Source: a virus
Virus record (IMG/VR): IMGVR_UViG_3300007352_000032
Location: 1-40,213 of that record
Strand: one strand, 5' to 3'
Length of the DNA stretch: 40,213 bases
Shown in pieces: positions 17,439 to 25,581 of the stretch (positions within the stretch are counted from its first letter, which is position 1; each line of letters begins with the position of its first letter). The notes beneath the pieces are model-generated. The model was not told where the DNA came from, did no database searches, and saw only the letters and a list, made by a program, of their open reading frames with translations. Both the position numbers and the translations under genes were made by a program.

Positions 17439-18175
17439 CAGTAGCCTCGCATATCCAGGGGATCGTTGGTGTTGAGGTTCACGTAGGCCGAATCCGTGAA
17501 GTCGTAGATGTCGAAGGGAGCGGCCCAATGTTGGCCTTCATGGTCCGGCCGCAGGAAGACCTCGAGGGATTCGAAGCCCATCAGGAAGTTTCGGTGCTCC
17601 ATCTCGGCTTGCTGGTCTTGCTCGCCGTAGGTGTGCTCGAAGGCTTTCCAGAGGGCATAGTCCCGAATGACCTCATCGACTTCGGGAGGGCCAATGGCCG
17701 TGTCACCCGAGGCCGAGAGATCGGCCGGGCGCTGGTAGTAGGCGTATTCGAAGGGATAGGTTCCATCGGGCGTGGGGTAGAGTTGGATCCTCCAGGCGCC
17801 CGTGGAGGAGTCGAAGCCTTCTTGCCAGACACGAGTGGGGACTCCTGAGACGCCGGCCGCGTTCGGGAGGAACTCATCGGCCTTGTCTCTCGGGACGAGC
17901 CAGACGTGTTTCCAGCCGTTGTCCTTGTAGAGGCGCGTTCCGGTCTTCCGGAGAGCCCTTGCTTCGGCGACGAGCGAGTAGACCGAAGTTCCGGCCGTGG
18001 TGTTGAAGCTCGTGGTCTGGACGGCCCAAGGCCACCAGGACTGGGCGGTGAGGTGTTTCTGGCCGTCGTTGAGCCAGCCTTCGATCATGAGGTCGAGGGT
18101 GGCGTTCTGGCCGACTTCCAGCCCGAGCTTTCGGAGGACCTCGGTCTTGAGGGTGAGCAGGTTCTTCTTGGCCAT
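17438..18175 (-). CDS. Head-to-tail adaptor (gatekeeper) protein, 245 aa
   Basis: Resembles the common phage adaptor family placed between portal and nozzle: an N-terminal helix (KTEVLRKLGLEVGQNATLDL), then WLNDGQKHLTAQSWWPWAVQ, a beta region, and the characteristic RIQLYPTPDGTYPFEYAYYQ with RPADLSASGDTAIGPPEVDE and a long C-terminal helix. Such proteins form a dodecameric ring below the portal. The gene lies directly upstream of the nozzle gene, the classical order in podoviruses, and starts in TGATG overlap with the preceding gene. The last 30 residues (from AAPFDIYDF) look flexible. Confidence 0.75.
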   Translation of the reverse strand: MAKKNLLTLKTEVLRKLGLEVGQNATLDLMIEGWLNDGQKHLTAQSWWPWAVQTTSFNTTAGTSVYSLVAEARALRKTGTRLYKDNGWKHVWLVPRDKADEFLPNAAGVSGVPTRVWQEGFDSSTGAWRIQLYPTPDGTYPFEYAYYQRPADLSASGDTAIGPPEVDEVIRDYALWKAFEHTYGEQDQQAEMEHRNFLMGFESLEVFLRPDHEGQHWAAPFDIYDFTDSAYVNLNTNDPLDMRGY

Positions 18176-18912
18176 CAGCCTCGATCCCCCAGATAGAGGT
18201 CCCTTCCATCGTGGAAGAGGCCGTACATGGACGTCCCGGTCAGGCCGTTGAGGCTCGACATGTTGAACGTCTCGACGAGCCTGAAAACCTGAGCGCTCGC
18301 CAGTTTACCAATCGCGTCCAAGCGGCAATAGTCGACCTTCATGACGGCGCCTTCCTTGTAGAGGATCCACATGTTCCGCCCCTCGAAGGCGAGGCCACGG
18401 ATCTCGAAGAAGGCGAAGTTTGCGAAGGTGGGCGATCGGTTCAGGATCGTCGAGATCGACTTCGAAGGGTCTTTGATCCGGGCGTAGAAGACCCTGTTGG
18501 CGAATGGGGAAAGGGACTGGTAGAAGCCCGTCCAGGAGTTCCTCTGGTCGTGGGTGAGACCACGGATCTCGATCGAGGTGGCGCTGAAGAAGGGCTCGAT
18601 GAGGACGTTGGCCTTGTCCCTCCAGAGCCCGAGGCGGCGGCGGGCGATCCCGGTGGTGTTCCAGGTCGCCAGGTGACGGAGACCTCCCAGGTGTTCGACG
18701 CCTTGAAAGCTGGCGACTCCAGAGGCGGTGGTTCCATCGTCGATGATGGCGATCTGGCCCGTGATCCGTCCGAAGTCGATCGATCCGTCGGACTGGGCGA
18801 AGAACCAACCGTTCCCGTCCGAGGTGTGGTCGAGGAGGTTGCCGGACGTCGTGATCGAGTGGGAGTGGACGAGATGTCCGGTCACGGGGCGGATCTGGTG
18901 GATGTTCGGCAT
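18175..18912 (-). CDS. Beta-rich tail-associated protein, 245 aa
   Basis: ATG 18912 lies one base after the previous stop. The protein is made of short strands and turns with repeated aromatic and glycine residues (DGNGWFFAQSDGSIDFGRI; RNMWILYKEGAVMKVDYCRL; YGLFHDGRDLYLGDRG), the look of a beta-propeller or jelly-roll. It shows no signal peptide or catalytic motif. Its position between a repeat-containing fibre-like protein and the adaptor supports a tail component, perhaps a host-contact protein. No family name could be given. Confidence 0.65.
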   Translation of the reverse strand: MPNIHQIRPVTGHLVHSHSITTSGNLLDHTSDGNGWFFAQSDGSIDFGRITGQIAIIDDGTTASGVASFQGVEHLGGLRHLATWNTTGIARRRLGLWRDKANVLIEPFFSATSIEIRGLTHDQRNSWTGFYQSLSPFANRVFYARIKDPSKSISTILNRSPTFANFAFFEIRGLAFEGRNMWILYKEGAVMKVDYCRLDAIGKLASAQVFRLVETFNMSSLNGLTGTSMYGLFHDGRDLYLGDRG

Positions 18913-18913
18913 C

Positions 18914-20275
18914 TCACACCGCCATCGAGGTCAGGGCCATCTCCGCGATCGTGAACGTGTTCGCGCTCGTCGTTCCGGAAGCAGAGACGAGGACGTTGAG
19001 CTCGTCGGCGAGTCCCTCGAAGTAGTAGCTGAAGCCCTTCTGGGCGGTCACCTCGGCGGCGGGCCACTCGATCCTGGGGAGGTAGCTGTAATCCAGGGTC
19101 TTCCAGTTGGAGGATCCCGACTGCCGGCCTCGGAGCTCGACCTTGAGCGAAGTGGGGGATCCCGAAGCGGAGAGGACCACGTCGAGCTGGTGGCAGCGGT
19201 AGCCTTCCCGATCGAGGACGTTCGAGGAGACGGACGTGGTCGTCGCGTCGAAGGTGTCGGCACACGCCGAGAGCTCGCCGGAGGAGAGGCTGGTCGACCG
19301 GAGGGTCTTGGGCATCTGGCGAACGTAGGCTCCGACGTCCCCCGACGCCCAGGTGTCGGCCTCGGCGAAGATCTCGCCCATCCAGACCTGCTTCTGGACC
19401 GAAGAGTTTTCTCTTGGGAGATGGAGGAAGGCCAAGGCCAGGGTGTGGAGGAGATAGTCCGTCGTCAGGAGCTGGGTGATCGTCGCGTTGTTGGCACAGA
19501 TGGCGTGGGAATTGGTTCCGCCGCCGGCCGTGTCCACTCCGTAGAGTTGGGTGACGGTCGCCAGCCCAGAGACGTTTCCCCGGGTCGCGATGGAATCGCC
19601 CCAGTCCGTGGAGGTGAGTGCCACCCAGTTGGTGGAGTCTAGGTCGACGCCGTAGAGGTAGGCGGCGACGTCGAGGGCCCTGGGCGGCGAGACGTTGTAG
19701 GGGACCGAGAGGTCGTTGATCTGACGCGAGTTGATCGCGTTGCCAGATCCGTCCTGAGTCCTCGAGGCGGAGACCCAAGGACTGGTTCCCTGGATCGCCG
19801 TCACCGAGCCACCGGTCACTCCGACGGAGCCGTCCACGGTCCAAGGGTCCGTCCCTTGGAAGGAGGTCACCGATCCACCAGTGACCCCGACGGAGCCATC
19901 GACCGTCCAGGGATCATCGAGCTGGGTGACGCCCACCATGCCGGTCACGCTGACGACGCCGGTCACCCCGACGTCGCCGCCGATCGACCAAGGGTCCGTC
20001 CCCTGGAGAGCCGTCACCGAACCGGCCACGGTCCAGGGATCCGTCCCTTGGATCGCCGTCACCGTCCCTCCGGTCAAGTTGACCGAGGCCGAGGTCACGA
20101 CGGTCCCATCGTCTTCGACGAGGATGGGGGTCGGGACGTTGCCCGACGTCAGGCCGTAGGCGAGCTCTCCCAGGAGGAAGACGTCCTCCGCTCCCGCCTT
20201 CTCCACGAAGGACATGTTGAGGATGTGCTGTGAGAGGTAGCGGTTCTCACCGTTGCGCAGAGGTAGACCGGCCAA
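18914..20275 (-). CDS. Fibre/spike-like protein with internal beta repeats, 453 aa, TTG start
   Basis: The TTG at 20275 has GGAG about seven bases upstream, inside the preceding gene. After an N-terminal region (VEKAGAEDVFLLGELAYGL, perhaps the virion anchor), residues 68-160 contain five or so copies of a roughly 20-residue repeat with core IQGTDPWTVDGSVGVTGG. This suggests an elongated beta structure. The C-terminal 280 residues are serine/threonine-rich and beta-rich, ending in a galactose-binding-like pattern (VELRGRQSGSSNWKTLDYSY). Repeats of this QGTDPW type occur in phage tail fibres and spikes. The protein probably forms a trimeric or rod-like host-contact structure. Confidence 0.7.
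   Translation of the reverse strand: MAGLPLRNGENRYLSQHILNMSFVEKAGAEDVFLLGELAYGLTSGNVPTPILVEDDGTVVTSASVNLTGGTVTAIQGTDPWTVAGSVTALQGTDPWSIGGDVGVTGVVSVTGMVGVTQLDDPWTVDGSVGVTGGSVTSFQGTDPWTVDGSVGVTGGSVTAIQGTSPWVSASRTQDGSGNAINSRQINDLSVPYNVSPPRALDVAAYLYGVDLDSTNWVALTSTDWGDSIATRGNVSGLATVTQLYGVDTAGGGTNSHAICANNATITQLLTTDYLLHTLALAFLHLPRENSSVQKQVWMGEIFAEADTWASGDVGAYVRQMPKTLRSTSLSSGELSACADTFDATTTSVSSNVLDREGYRCHQLDVVLSASGSPTSLKVELRGRQSGSSNWKTLDYSYLPRIEWPAAEVTAQKGFSYYFEGLADELNVLVSASGTTSANTFTIAEMALTSMAV
19796..20074 (-). repeat. Imperfect tandem repeats coding for QGTDPW units
   Basis: DNA units of about 60 bp, such as those around CCAAGGGTCCGTCCCTTGGA, recur with variations and encode successive IQGTDPWTVDGSV stretches. 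Unit spacing is not constant (some copies lack the GVTGG part), so copy-number change between relatives is likely. Confidence 0.7.
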
Positions 20276-20708
20276 GGACTCGCTCCGACTCGAGGATGTT
20301 CGCGACCGCCAAGAGGCGTTCGAGCTTGGTGTACGAGTCTAGGTGCTCGAACCCGGCGATTCGAGACCTCATCTCCCGGACGAGCGATGCCATGGCGGAG
20401 GAGTCGAGCTGCCAGCCTCTTTGGCCGAGCTCCCGCTGGAGGACCCGGTCGAGCCGGGTGACGCTGGATCGGATCTCATCGTCCATGTTGAAGAGAGGGG
20501 CGACCCCGATCTCTTCGGAGAGGTAGGGCTTCCCGGTGGACCGGAAGTAGTCCTCGAGGGGGAGAGCCTCTCCGCCTTGAAGAGAAAGCCCAGCGTCCCG
20601 TGCTGGCTGTTCGCTCGATGGACGATGGACATCGGGCGAAGGCTGAGGGTCGCGCCTGGGATCCCCCCTCCTCGGCGCGATGGACGGGACGCTGGGCATT
20701 TCCATCAT
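20247..20708 (-). CDS. Unknown protein, 153 aa
   Basis: ATG 20708 overlaps the stop of the glycosyltransferase gene as ATGA. The first 50 residues are proline/arginine-rich and look disordered. Residues 50-153 form a compact helical domain (SSVTRLDRVLQRELGQRGW; SYTKLERLLAVANILESERV). There are no cysteines or metal motifs. It lies between the GT4 enzyme and the repeat fibre, so it could assist assembly or modification of the fibre, but nothing in the sequence proves this. The 3' end overlaps the fibre gene by 29 bp. Confidence 0.7.
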   Translation of the reverse strand: MMEMPSVPSIAPRRGDPRRDPQPSPDVHRPSSEQPARDAGLSLQGGEALPLEDYFRSTGKPYLSEEIGVAPLFNMDDEIRSSVTRLDRVLQRELGQRGWQLDSSAMASLVREMRSRIAGFEHLDSYTKLERLLAVANILESERVLGRSTSAQR

Positions 20709-21841
20709 GGCACGAGGAGCCTCGCCTTGGAAGCGGCGACAATGTTCTCGATGGCGTCGTCGTGCTGAGAGGCGTTCTTGGCGATGTCGTGGTGATCCAG
20801 GATGTCCTGCCGGAGCTGTCCGCCGATTCGCCGGCGGAGATCCTCCGATTCGATCAGAGCGGAGAGGCTCTCGACCCAGTCTTCCTTGGAGACGGCGTGG
20901 AAGCCGTTCTCGCCGTGTCGAATGATCTCGTTGTAGGGAAGGCCATAGCCCTTGGTCGCGATGACGGGGAGTCCGCAGAGACCGTACTCCATGACCTTGA
21001 TAGCGCTCTTCGACTCGTTGAAGACCTCCACCTTGAGGGGAGCGACCGCGATGTCCAGCTCCTGGGCCTTGAGCGTCGATGGGTATCCGTCGTAGTGGCT
21101 CGACCCGTTGGAGGTGTGCCAGCGGAACATCGGAACGAGCTTCATGAGCTCGACGTGACAGTAGCCCAAGCTGACGAAGCGGACGTTTTTGTACTTCTGA
21201 GCGATCTCGTGGAACGCTTCGATGAAGTACACGAAGTCGTCGGCGTGGGACGTTGAGCCGGCCCAGCCGATCCGGATCTCGTCCTGGATGATCCTGGGGA
21301 AGAGACTCTTGGTGTCGGGCTCCTGGGAGTCCCAGAAGGAGGCGTCGATGAAGTTGGGGACGACCTCGATGTTCGGGTTGAACTGAGAGTAAGTCCTCCG
21401 GAGCTTTTCCGTAGTGACCGTGAGCCCCGTTGCCCTCGAGATGACGGCTTGGACAGCGAGGAGCTTGGGGCTCGGGATCTTCCGCCCCGTCATGGGATCG
21501 CTACTGACGTAGTAGATGCTCGAGGCCGGGTTGAGCGGGTTGACGTGGAGGTAGTCGTCGTCGAGGTCGATGATGAAGGGCATCTCCCTTCGAGCGAGCT
21601 CATCGCAGAACTGCCGGACGATCTGAGGGTTGTCGATGCGCTGGATCTTGAGGACGTCGTAGCCGTCCAAGAGCCAGTCGAAGTAGCCCTTGAGATTCCC
21701 GTGCTGGACGTCGAGGGGAGGCGGCCCGGTGACTCTCCAGCCGCAGTATTTCCCGGGCTGGGCGATCCGATAGTAGCCGCAGCCTCCGTAGCTCCGGTCT
21801 CGTCTTTGCCCCCAGTCGGTGAAGTTGGCGCTCACGCGCAT
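20705..21841 (-). CDS. GT4-family glycosyltransferase, 378 aa
   Basis: The GT-B fold pattern is clear. The N-terminal half has CGYYRIAQPGKYCGWRVTG and an IDLDDDYLHVNP segment. The C-terminal half has EIRIGWAGSTSHADDFVYF for nucleotide-sugar binding, then ELDIAVAPLKVEVFNESKSA and IKVMEYGLCGLPVIATK. The F-N-E/S-K-S-A-I-K segment with the later E and G residues corresponds to the EX7E-type donor-binding region of GT4 enzymes. The donor and acceptor cannot be read from sequence. The gene is inside the virion operon next to a GT2-like gene. This suggests that a virion protein or host-surface glycan is modified during late infection. Confidence 0.85.
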   Translation of the reverse strand: MRVSANFTDWGQRRDRSYGGCGYYRIAQPGKYCGWRVTGPPPLDVQHGNLKGYFDWLLDGYDVLKIQRIDNPQIVRQFCDELARREMPFIIDLDDDYLHVNPLNPASSIYYVSSDPMTGRKIPSPKLLAVQAVISRATGLTVTTEKLRRTYSQFNPNIEVVPNFIDASFWDSQEPDTKSLFPRIIQDEIRIGWAGSTSHADDFVYFIEAFHEIAQKYKNVRFVSLGYCHVELMKLVPMFRWHTSNGSSHYDGYPSTLKAQELDIAVAPLKVEVFNESKSAIKVMEYGLCGLPVIATKGYGLPYNEIIRHGENGFHAVSKEDWVESLSALIESEDLRRRIGGQLRQDILDHHDIAKNASQHDDAIENIVAASKARLLVP

Positions 21842-22590
21842 CCGATCATCTCCCGGCGGTAGAGGTCATGGCGGAGCTCGTTTTGGACCCGGCCGGTCGT
21901 GAGCGCGTTGTCGATGCACAAGGACCGATAGTAGAGGAGGGCATTCGCGGGCATCGATAGCTCGGGGGCTCGGTACTGGGTATGGAGGTCGGACCAGATC
22001 TGCATCTCGCCTCCGTCTCGGCAGTGCCGGGCCCGGAGGTTGTAGTCGACGACGCCGTAGACCTCGTTCTCGGCCTCGGAGGAGAAGGCATCGAAATACA
22101 TCCCATTGGGATCGATGGCGGCGGGAGAGATGAGCTGGACCTGGCTCGGGAGGTTTGGAATCCAGTTGCAGTAGAGGTCTTTCTTCTCGGAGCTGCCCTC
22201 TATGGCGATTCCCTTCGGGGCGAGCTGGATGATGGCGATCGACCCGACGCGCGCCCTCATGGTCTCGACCCAAGAGAGAAGCCAGCCGTGAGTGAGGAAC
22301 TCGACGTCCGGGTCGAGGCGGAGCAGTGGGGCTCCCAGGTCTCGCCAGAAGATCGAGAAGTTGGTGAGGGTGATCTTGCTCATCCTCTGCTTCACGACGA
22401 TCCGGGCGAAGATGATGTCCTGGAACTCCTTCTCGATCTCCGGGAGCGGCTCGATGCCACCGTAGACGATCTCGAGGGCGATGGGGTACTGCGCCGTCGC
22501 CCTCAAGGAAGCGAGGCAGCGACGCGCCGCCTTCTCCTCGCCGGCGCGAATCGGTAGGACCGCATGGAGAGGAGGGGTCTCAGAGTCCAT
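21832..22590 (-). CDS. GT2-like glycosyltransferase, 252 aa
   Basis: The sequence begins HAVLPIRAGEEKAARRCLAS, the usual GT-A start for glycan-transfer enzymes, and has LLRLDPDVEFLTHGWLLSWV where LDPDVE stands for the DxD-type metal-binding motif. Later segments (ENEVYGVVDYNLRARHCRDG; YRAPELSMPANALLYYRS) fit an acceptor region. It is shorter than many GT2 enzymes (250 against about 300 residues), and no transmembrane segment is present. It overlaps both neighbours by about 10 bp, and together with the GT4 gene forms a two-enzyme pair. The GT2 call is moderate; the DPDVE motif could also mark another nucleotide-sugar family. Confidence 0.65.
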   Translation of the reverse strand: MDSETPPLHAVLPIRAGEEKAARRCLASLRATAQYPIALEIVYGGIEPLPEIEKEFQDIIFARIVVKQRMSKITLTNFSIFWRDLGAPLLRLDPDVEFLTHGWLLSWVETMRARVGSIAIIQLAPKGIAIEGSSEKKDLYCNWIPNLPSQVQLISPAAIDPNGMYFDAFSSEAENEVYGVVDYNLRARHCRDGGEMQIWSDLHTQYRAPELSMPANALLYYRSLCIDNALTTGRVQNELRHDLYRREMIGCA

Positions 22591-22894
22591 GCTTGAGCTC
22601 CTTGAACTTCTTCCGGACCGTGGCGCCGGTCTTGCGCCCGGTCTTGGCCATGATCGGGTTGTCGCGCAGGTATCGGAACCTCTCCACGTCCGCGTTCATC
22701 ATGGCGGGCGAGTAGTAGGAGTCCTTGGCGAGGCGCTCGATGGAGCGTTCTTGGCTCGAGTGGAAGGTCGAGAAGATCCGCCGTGCCCGGGACTGACACG
22801 ACGGACACCTCATCGAGCCTGGCGCCTCGCTGGCCAGGTGGAAGAACCTCTCCAAGAGGTGATGCTGCCGGCATCGGTACTCGAAGAGGGGCAT
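22580..22894 (-). CDS. FmdB-like zinc-ribbon protein, 104 aa
   Basis: Starts at ATG 22894, sharing a base with the previous stop (TGATG). The N-terminus MPLFEYRCRQHHLLERFFHL followed by MRCPSCQSRARRIFSTF is the classic FmdB-type zinc ribbon (usually MPxYEYxCxxCGHxFE..CPxC). Cys8, Cys30 and Cys33 are present, and the usual second cysteine is His11, giving a C-x2-H plus C-x2-C site. The remaining 60 residues are basic and end in KTGRKTGATVRKKFKEL, suggesting nucleic-acid contact. In phages such proteins are found near virion and regulatory genes; a specific role is unknown. Confidence 0.75.
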   Translation of the reverse strand: MPLFEYRCRQHHLLERFFHLASEAPGSMRCPSCQSRARRIFSTFHSSQERSIERLAKDSYYSPAMMNADVERFRYLRDNPIMAKTGRKTGATVRKKFKELKHGL

Positions 22895-23253
22895 CAAGCC
22901 GCTTTCTTGGTGGAGACCGGCTCGCCTCGGAGATCGCGGGCCCAGTTCCTGAGCTTGTTGGTGCCGAAGATGGAGACACCGACCGAGCCTGCCAGGTAGA
23001 GGATCCACTCCTCCCAGGTGATCGGGTCCTTCTCGGGCTTGCCTTCTTCGGCCCTCTTCGCCTTGACGTCTTCGATCCCTTGGCGGAGGCCATCGATCGC
23101 TGCTTGGACTTCGGCGGACTCCTGGGAGGCGATCTCTTGAGCGACGGCCGCGGCCCTCGAGTCGGCCAACCTCTCGAGGTCCTGGAGCGAGTAGTTGACG
23201 GGGGCCATTTCGCAGGAGACGAGGAGGAGTGACAGAAGGGCAAGGGCTCTCAT
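22894..23253 (-). CDS. Putative lipoprotein / spanin-like protein, 119 aa
   Basis: The ATG at 23253 shares a base with the previous stop. An upstream in-frame start would add MQPEEGL. The N-terminus MRALALLSLLLVSCEMAP is a lipoprotein signal with a lipobox-like LVSC, and cysteine 14 is the predicted lipid site. After it comes a heptad-rich helix (residues 20-80: LQDLERLADSRAAAVAQEIA and on) and a second hydrophobic segment (WILYLAGSVGVSIFGTN, about 90-106). A lipidated helical protein with a membrane segment could be an outer-membrane spanin, or a structural or exclusion protein. Nothing next to it identifies a lysis cassette. Confidence 0.65.
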   Translation of the reverse strand: MRALALLSLLLVSCEMAPVNYSLQDLERLADSRAAAVAQEIASQESAEVQAAIDGLRQGIEDVKAKRAEEGKPEKDPITWEEWILYLAGSVGVSIFGTNKLRNWARDLRGEPVSTKKAA

Positions 23254-23435
23254 CAGACCTTCTTCTGGCTGCAAGGGTTGTTCGGGGCGTGCTTGTACTC
23301 GTCGCCCGTCTTGGTGCCCGTGTTCTGGAGCTCGGGGCGATCGATGTCACCCGGAACGTTCTGCTGCTCGCGCCAGAACTTCGGGAAGCCTTCGTAGGAC
23401 TGGTACTCGGGCGTCCGAATGCTTTGCTTTTCCAT
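23253..23435 (-). CDS. Small unknown protein, 60 aa
   Basis: The ATG at 23435 follows GGAG by about six bases. An alternative TTG at 23477 lies inside the hairpin terminator and is rejected. The protein is polar with many tyrosine, glutamine and proline residues, one cysteine near the end and no predicted membrane segment. It lies directly downstream of the capsid terminator, so it is expressed by readthrough or from a weak internal start. Small proteins at this position are often head decoration or capsid-associated proteins, but no evidence identifies one here. Confidence 0.55.
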   Translation of the reverse strand: MEKQSIRTPEYQSYEGFPKFWREQQNVPGDIDRPELQNTGTKTGDEYKHAPNNPCSQKKV

Positions 23436-23457
23436 GGGAGGCTCCGGAAGTGTTAAA

Positions 23458-23492
23458 GGCTCCCGGGGAGGTGTCAACCTCTCCCGGGAGCC
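23458..23492 (-). terminator. Terminator downstream of the capsid gene
   Basis: GGCTCCCGGGGAGGT (23458-23472) and ACCTCTCCCGGGAGCC (23477-23492) form a near-perfect stem with a four-base loop. On the minus strand it is followed by TTTAACACTT, a weak T-run. It would end most transcripts after the major capsid gene and so help keep capsid levels high against the genes beyond. Confidence 0.75.
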
Positions 23493-23517
23493 AGGAGGAG
23501 TCCATGACGACTTCAGG

Positions 23518-24507
23518 TTAGCCAGAAAGGGTCGCGCCCGCCACGATCGTCCGAATCCAGTCCGGATTCAAGACGCGGTTGGCGAAGACCTGTTTCCAGC
23601 CGACGGTCCGGTACATGTTGAGCGGGTTCGAGGTGTCCTGGGGCCCGGACTCCTTGACGATGATCTTGCGACCATCGAGCTCGGTGGCGCCGTAGGCCTC
23701 TTGCCCGAAGATCGCGCAAGGATGGACGGCTCCGTCGCCGTTGCCGGAGATGGTTCCGGAGACGTCGAAGGTGATCGGGCTGGTGTCCTCGACGAACCTC
23801 ACACCGAACCACTTGCCGATCTCACCTTGGAAGATGCGCTCCGCGCCGGCGTACTGCTGCGTCGGCATCCAGCCGATTCGGCCGGCGGCCGTCGCGGCGG
23901 TGTCGCCGGTCAGGTCGAACTCGGACTCCGGCGAGATGATGGCGACCCAGTAGTTTCCTTCGAACCGGATCGCCTTGGCCTTGCGGAGGCGATAGACGCC
24001 TTGCCGGACCAAGGAGGTGTCCAGGGTCGAGGTGACGTTACCGGCGGAGAAGTGCTGGCCCGTGGGGTAGATGTAGTTGGCCGTGACCTCCGAGGCGGTC
24101 AAGGTGTCCGCCTGGAGGATGTAATCGACCGTCTCCCCCGCCTGGATACCCAGGAGGGCCGAGGTCTCCGAGACCTTGGGATCGATGGACGTCAGATCGA
24201 GGAAGCTCGAGATCGCGACGTAATCGCCCCACTCGCGCGCGGTGGCCGATAGGAGAGATGCCGTCAGCGTCTTGCCCGTCGCCGGCGTCGTGCCTTCGGT
24301 CAGAGCCGTCGTGGCACGAGCGAAGGTCGAGTAGCGCGTGAACGTGATCGAATCGCCCGAGTAGCGCGGGAGAGGCCGCTTCTGGGCGAACTGCCACCAC
24401 GCGAGGCGCGGGATGGCGTACTTGAGGAACCGGCGGTCGTAGTGCTCATACGCGATGAGGTTGGCACCGCCGCCGCTCCTTGTGTTGATTCCACCGGGAA
24501 GGCCCAT
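23518..24507 (-). CDS. Major capsid protein, N4-gp56 family, 329 aa
   Basis: Matches by eye the N4-gp56 capsid pattern: YDRRFLKYAIPRLAWWQFA, then QKRPLPRYSGDSITFTRYS, ATTALTEGTTPATGKTLTAS and a REWGDYVAISSFLDLT segment. Later parts read LLGIQAGETVDYILQADTL and, near the C-terminus, TVGWKQVFANRVLNPDWIRT. Length is somewhat short for the family (N4 gp56 is about 400 residues) but typical of its podovirus relatives. The protein has an HK97-type fold by family knowledge and forms the icosahedral shell. It follows the scaffold gene by 39 bp with AAGGAG ahead of the ATG, and it is followed by a hairpin terminator. Confidence 0.9.
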   Translation of the reverse strand: MGLPGGINTRSGGGANLIAYEHYDRRFLKYAIPRLAWWQFAQKRPLPRYSGDSITFTRYSTFARATTALTEGTTPATGKTLTASLLSATAREWGDYVAISSFLDLTSIDPKVSETSALLGIQAGETVDYILQADTLTASEVTANYIYPTGQHFSAGNVTSTLDTSLVRQGVYRLRKAKAIRFEGNYWVAIISPESEFDLTGDTAATAAGRIGWMPTQQYAGAERIFQGEIGKWFGVRFVEDTSPITFDVSGTISGNGDGAVHPCAIFGQEAYGATELDGRKIIVKESGPQDTSNPLNMYRTVGWKQVFANRVLNPDWIRTIVAGATLSG

Positions 24508-24546
24508 GCTGGAGGCTCCTTGTCAGGAGTCTCGAACCAAGGCTTC

Positions 24547-25581
24547 TCAGAAGGAGCGCTTCCGATTGAGCCTCATGGACTCTGGGAGACGTCCACCGAG
24601 TTGGTTCGCGACTTCGAGATCGAGCTCCTCGTCGCTCATGGCGCGAATTCTCTCCGGCGTCAGCTCGACAGGACCCTTTTGAGTGGGGCCTCTCGAGGTC
24701 CGTCCTCCCTCCACGTAGGCAGCCTTCCGTTTGGTGGCGGCTTGGCGCTTCTCCTCTTCGACGAGGGGCACTCGATCTCGGAGGTAGAGGACTCCCGCGA
24801 TCTCCGCGGCTTCCTTGTAGCAACCGGCCTCGACGAGAGCGGAGACCGCCGGGTGACTCTTGGCGTACCCCGCGATATCGTTGAACTGCTCGGTCGGAAT
24901 CTGGTGCTGCAAGGCGACCTCGGTGAACGACCGGGTCAGTCCTTCGAGACGATCGTGCATGGCGCGGGCGCGTTCGCTCGCCTCCCGCATCGCGGCCTCT
25001 CGTTCGGACCGGGCCCTGGTGTCGATCATCTCCCGGATGACCTTGACGGGGTTCTCGTGGAATCTCTCCAGGATCTCCTCCTCGGTCGGAGGGGGAGTGG
25101 AGGGAGGAGTCGGTTGAGCTGCGAGCCGCTCGAGGAGCTGCTCGTAGGTCTCGAGTCTTTGACGCTGCTCGGCGAGCTCTCGCGCTTGGCGGGAGGACTC
25201 TCGAGTTGTTTCCTGGTAAGCCCGCTCGAGATCTTGAGGCGAGCGGTACTTGCCAGCCCATAGCGTGGACTCTTCCGTCTCCTCTGAGGTTGGCCCGGCT
25301 TCGGAGGGGTCCTCGTCGGACGTTGGCTCCTGAGCTTCGGGGGCTCTTTGGTTCTGGAGAGATTCTCCGGCTTCGGAGGGGTCCTCGTCGGACGTTGGCT
25401 CCGATCCGGAAGAGCTGTAGCCGGCGTAGCGGTCCACCCACTCGTCGGTCATGCTCTCGGGGGGAGTCGAGCTCCCCGTGAAGGCGGTGTCGAACGCTCT
25501 CTCAGCGATCCTCTGAGGTGAGGAGGTAGGAGGAGCTGTCAACATCTCGTCCGGGACTGGAGGAGGGGTCTGCTTCGGCAT
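24547..25581 (-). CDS. Capsid scaffolding protein, 344 aa
   Basis: Low-complexity acidic and proline-rich N-terminus with a repeated EPTSDEDPSEAG unit (residues about 61-100), then LWAGKYRSPQDLERAYQE, the signature of many phage scaffolds. A long coiled coil follows (residues 120-215: ESSRQARELAEQRQRLETY, onward to the charged helix REAAMREASERARAMHDRLE). The C-terminal half is helical and basic at the end. This scaffold-type layout and its place between portal and capsid genes are standard. It would guide procapsid assembly and is expected to leave the mature head. It overlaps the upstream gene by 80 bp. Confidence 0.85.
   Translation of the reverse strand: MPKQTPPPVPDEMLTAPPTSSPQRIAERAFDTAFTGSSTPPESMTDEWVDRYAGYSSSGSEPTSDEDPSEAGESLQNQRAPEAQEPTSDEDPSEAGPTSEETEESTLWAGKYRSPQDLERAYQETTRESSRQARELAEQRQRLETYEQLLERLAAQPTPPSTPPPTEEEILERFHENPVKVIREMIDTRARSEREAAMREASERARAMHDRLEGLTRSFTEVALQHQIPTEQFNDIAGYAKSHPAVSALVEAGCYKEAAEIAGVLYLRDRVPLVEEEKRQAATKRKAAYVEGGRTSRGPTQKGPVELTPERIRAMSDEELDLEVANQLGGRLPESMRLNRKRSF
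25295..25402 (-). repeat. 36-bp exact direct repeat in the scaffold gene
   Basis: The same 36 bases, beginning CCGGCTTCGGAGG and ending GTTGGCTCC, occur at 25295-25330 and 25367-25402. They code for EPTSDEDPSEAG in each case and flank a short linker. This looks like a recent in-frame duplication that could shrink or grow by recombination. Confidence 0.85.

Noticed and set aside
19796-20074. CRISPR array
   Set aside because: Repeats are in frame, vary in sequence and spacing, and encode a clear protein motif.
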